A stretch of DNA of 64,000 bases, taken from contig NAUB01000020.1 in the NCBI GenBank assembly GCA_003676145.1, positions 62,001 through 126,000 of the forward strand. The letters run 5' to 3'. The position numbers and the translations under genes are program-made. This document shows, piece by piece, positions 62,612 to 64,000 of this stretch. The notes beneath the pieces are model-generated. The model did not search any database. It saw only the letters and a list, made by a program, of their open reading frames with translations, and was not told where the DNA came from. The number at the start of each line of letters is the position of its first letter. The first letter of the stretch is position 1. The DNA comes from a gamma proteobacterium symbiont of Stewartia floridana. GTDB lineage: Bacteria; Pseudomonadota; Gammaproteobacteria; Chromatiales; Chromatiaceae.

Positions 62612-63232
62612 CTATCGACGGTACCCTCTGTCAGGCGACTGTGAGCGCATTTTGCTCGAGAAGTGTTGCCGATAGTAAGCCAATGCACTGTTGCCGTTCG
62701 CGGCAACATCGAAGACCTTCCAGCCAGATTCGCTGCGATAGAAACGAAAATCGATATTGGCCGGGTAGCCGCCCGCCTGCAGGATACCAACGCGCACCTT
62801 CACTTCGTTTCGACCTGAAGACCTGGGACGATAGAAGCGTACATCCTGATTGTTGTAGTCACCCAAACGCTTCGCCAGGGTACCCAGTAACAGCTGTTTG
62901 ACCTGCTGACCAAGCTCCGCCTTCTGTTGCTCCGTCATATAACGTTTCATAGGACCAGCTGCCCAATCGGCCATATAGTCAAAATCGAAATAGGGGGCAA
63001 TCTCGGTTTCCAGAAAAGCCGCAATTCTCTGGGGATTTGGTTGATCGGATTGACGCATGAACTTGAGTAGCTTGGTCACCCCCTCCCGCAGGATCATCCC
63101 GGGCCCCACCTCCTGCTGCATCGCTGCAGCTCCGCCTCGGTAGGTTGGTGAATGACCATAACCTGGCATTGCCTGAACACCACTTGATAACAACATGCCA
63201 AATGCCGCCAAACATATCAGGGTTCTCTTCAT
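62612..63232 (-). CDS. MlaC/Ttg2D-like phospholipid-binding protein
   Basis: The 206-residue protein has a signal peptide (about 1-21) and the MlaC pattern, with FLETEIAPYFDFDYMADWA, MTEQQKAELGQQVKQLL and a late GWKVFDVAANGNSALAYYR. MlaC carries phospholipids between inner and outer membranes. The other mla genes are not here, so it may be an orphan paralogue. GGAGG lies just before the ATG at 63232; a start at 63262 is not supported. Confidence 0.88.
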   Translation of the reverse strand: MKRTLICLAAFGMLLSSGVQAMPGYGHSPTYRGGAAAMQQEVGPGMILREGVTKLLKFMRQSDQPNPQRIAAFLETEIAPYFDFDYMADWAAGPMKRYMTEQQKAELGQQVKQLLLGTLAKRLGDYNNQDVRFYRPRSSGRNEVKVRVGILQAGGYPANIDFRFYRSESGWKVFDVAANGNSALAYYRQHFSSKMRSQSPDRGYRR

Positions 63233-64000
63233 AATTATCCTCCGGTGGTAGTTTGAGATCATCTTTGTGACCTGATGGCAGGTTGCCTAGTCGACCTGCC
63301 AAAATCAAGTATTTTTAGCTCGAATTGACAACTCATAAAACATGTATTCGCTAATATTATTAAGGTCCTGCCATGACCGATATAGACAAACCCAATCCAT
63401 AATTTATGTCAGCGATTATTGATAGACGCCCGAAACCTTAAGCTGTCACAGGCACCGATTATCCTCACCACTCACGACTCAGTCATCACATCACCCTGCA
63501 ACACAAGGGCTGGCTGTATTTGCTCTGCAGTCTCGATATGTGTGCAGGCAATTCTTCTTACCCGATCGAGAATAACAACCAACTTCTTGTCGACATGATG
63601 GGTATTGAGAACGCTGACCTACACATTACAACTGTTGTAAAGCAGGGAAACGATCCACTGGAAACCGATCTTCTCAATTACAGCTAAATGAATCGTGCAA
63701 ACTGGGCCTGGAACAGTGAAGCAATCAGCTTTGCCGCATGAACCGATAAGGGGGGGTAGAGGCGCCTGTTGAGCCATGGGATAGTGAAGCTAACAATCAG
63801 CCGGCCCCATAAGTCTCAGCAGCAAGGAGCGCGAATACACGACTGGCATGCCAATTCAAGTAAAGTACAACGCTGCGACTGAGGCTTGTGAGCTGGTCCA
63901 AAAGGAGACCCAAACACCAAATCATAGGGGTCACATTCGACCTCTTGGGCTTCAGTTTTGAGGATTGATGCCGTCAATAACTCATTCAGAGGCAGCAAGA
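63233..64000. other. Terminal region without a supportable gene
   Basis: The last 770 bases carry no intact gene with a start signal. On the minus strand, 63474-63626 is an open stretch of about 50 codons, with DKKLVVILDRVRRIACTHIE near its middle, that looks partly coding but has an in-frame stop upstream. It may be a gene remnant. The rest is short frames broken by stops. Confidence 0.4.

Noticed and set aside
63816-63998. 60-codon frame at the right edge
   Set aside because: No ribosome binding site, no family pattern, and cysteine-rich end looks like random sequence; it could run beyond the window, so it stays undecided.

Overview
The window looks like chromosomal DNA of a free-living or symbiotic gammaproteobacterium, probably in the Chromatiales/Sedimenticolaceae area. 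This is an inference from gene order and gene set, without a database search. Supporting signs are fxsA beside groS, the cutA-dsbD pair, the aroQ-accB-accC-prmA-dusB-fis-purH-purD order, the yrbG-kdsD-kdsC-lptCAB-rpoN-hpf-ptsN-rapZ cluster, the rpe-gph-trpEGDC order, a CIRCE operator, an hprK gene in a regulatory PTS cluster, and a multihaem cytochrome lipoprotein. Almost all genes are intact housekeeping genes. No prophage, intact insertion sequence, CRISPR array or rRNA operon was seen.

Layout. 1-5.9 kb: groS with promoter and CIRCE operator, a PPK2 polyphosphate kinase, fxsA, a CsgG-like lipoprotein, cutA and a DsbD with a doubled N-terminal domain. 6-15.7 kb: aroQ, accBC, prmA, a zinc-ribbon membrane protein, dusB-fis, purHD and a VanZ-like protein. 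16-20.3 kb: glycogen phosphorylase and a nine-haem c-type cytochrome lipoprotein. 20.4-31.7 kb (minus strand): EI, HPr, a mannose-type EIIA, RapZ, HPr kinase, EIIA-Ntr, HPF, sigma-54, the LPS export genes lptABC, the Kdo genes kdsC and kdsD, and a Ca2+/Na+ antiporter. 31.7-34.3 kb: a candidate small RNA with its own promoter and terminator, rplM-rpsI, tRNA-Gln(CTG), a tandem tRNA-end repeat and a VapC-type toxin-antitoxin pair. 34.4-39.9 kb: two VOC proteins, a DUF885 protein with an altered active site, OsmC, Crp/Vfr, tag and a YafY-type regulator, with dispersed inverted repeats between them. 39.9-46.1 kb: trpC, trpD, trpG, trpE, gph and rpe. 46.3-53.1 kb: envelope and small accessory genes, an aldo/keto reductase, a Rieske protein and a PfkB kinase. 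53.2-58.4 kb: one 1749-residue protein with two cyclic-nucleotide-binding domains, a rhodanese fold without its cysteine, and about 1300 residues of coiled coil. 58.8-63.2 kb: gamma-glutamyltransferase, a chalcone-isomerase-like protein, an HU protein with a histone-like tail, a membrane aspartic protease and an MlaC-like protein. The last 770 bases hold no gene I can support.

How the parts work together. The PTS cluster has EI, HPr, two EIIA proteins and HPr kinase but no sugar permease, so it most likely acts as a regulatory phosphorelay next to sigma-54 and RapZ. The lpt/kds genes make and export the LPS core. rpe and gph sit before the trp genes, linking pentose phosphate and phosphoglycolate metabolism to tryptophan synthesis by position. 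The strongest candidates for something undescribed are the small RNA at 32082-32162, which carries an anti-Shine-Dalgarno-like CCUCCUU, the giant cNMP/rhodanese/coiled-coil protein, the covarying repeat behind tRNA-Gln, and the nine-haem lipoprotein.
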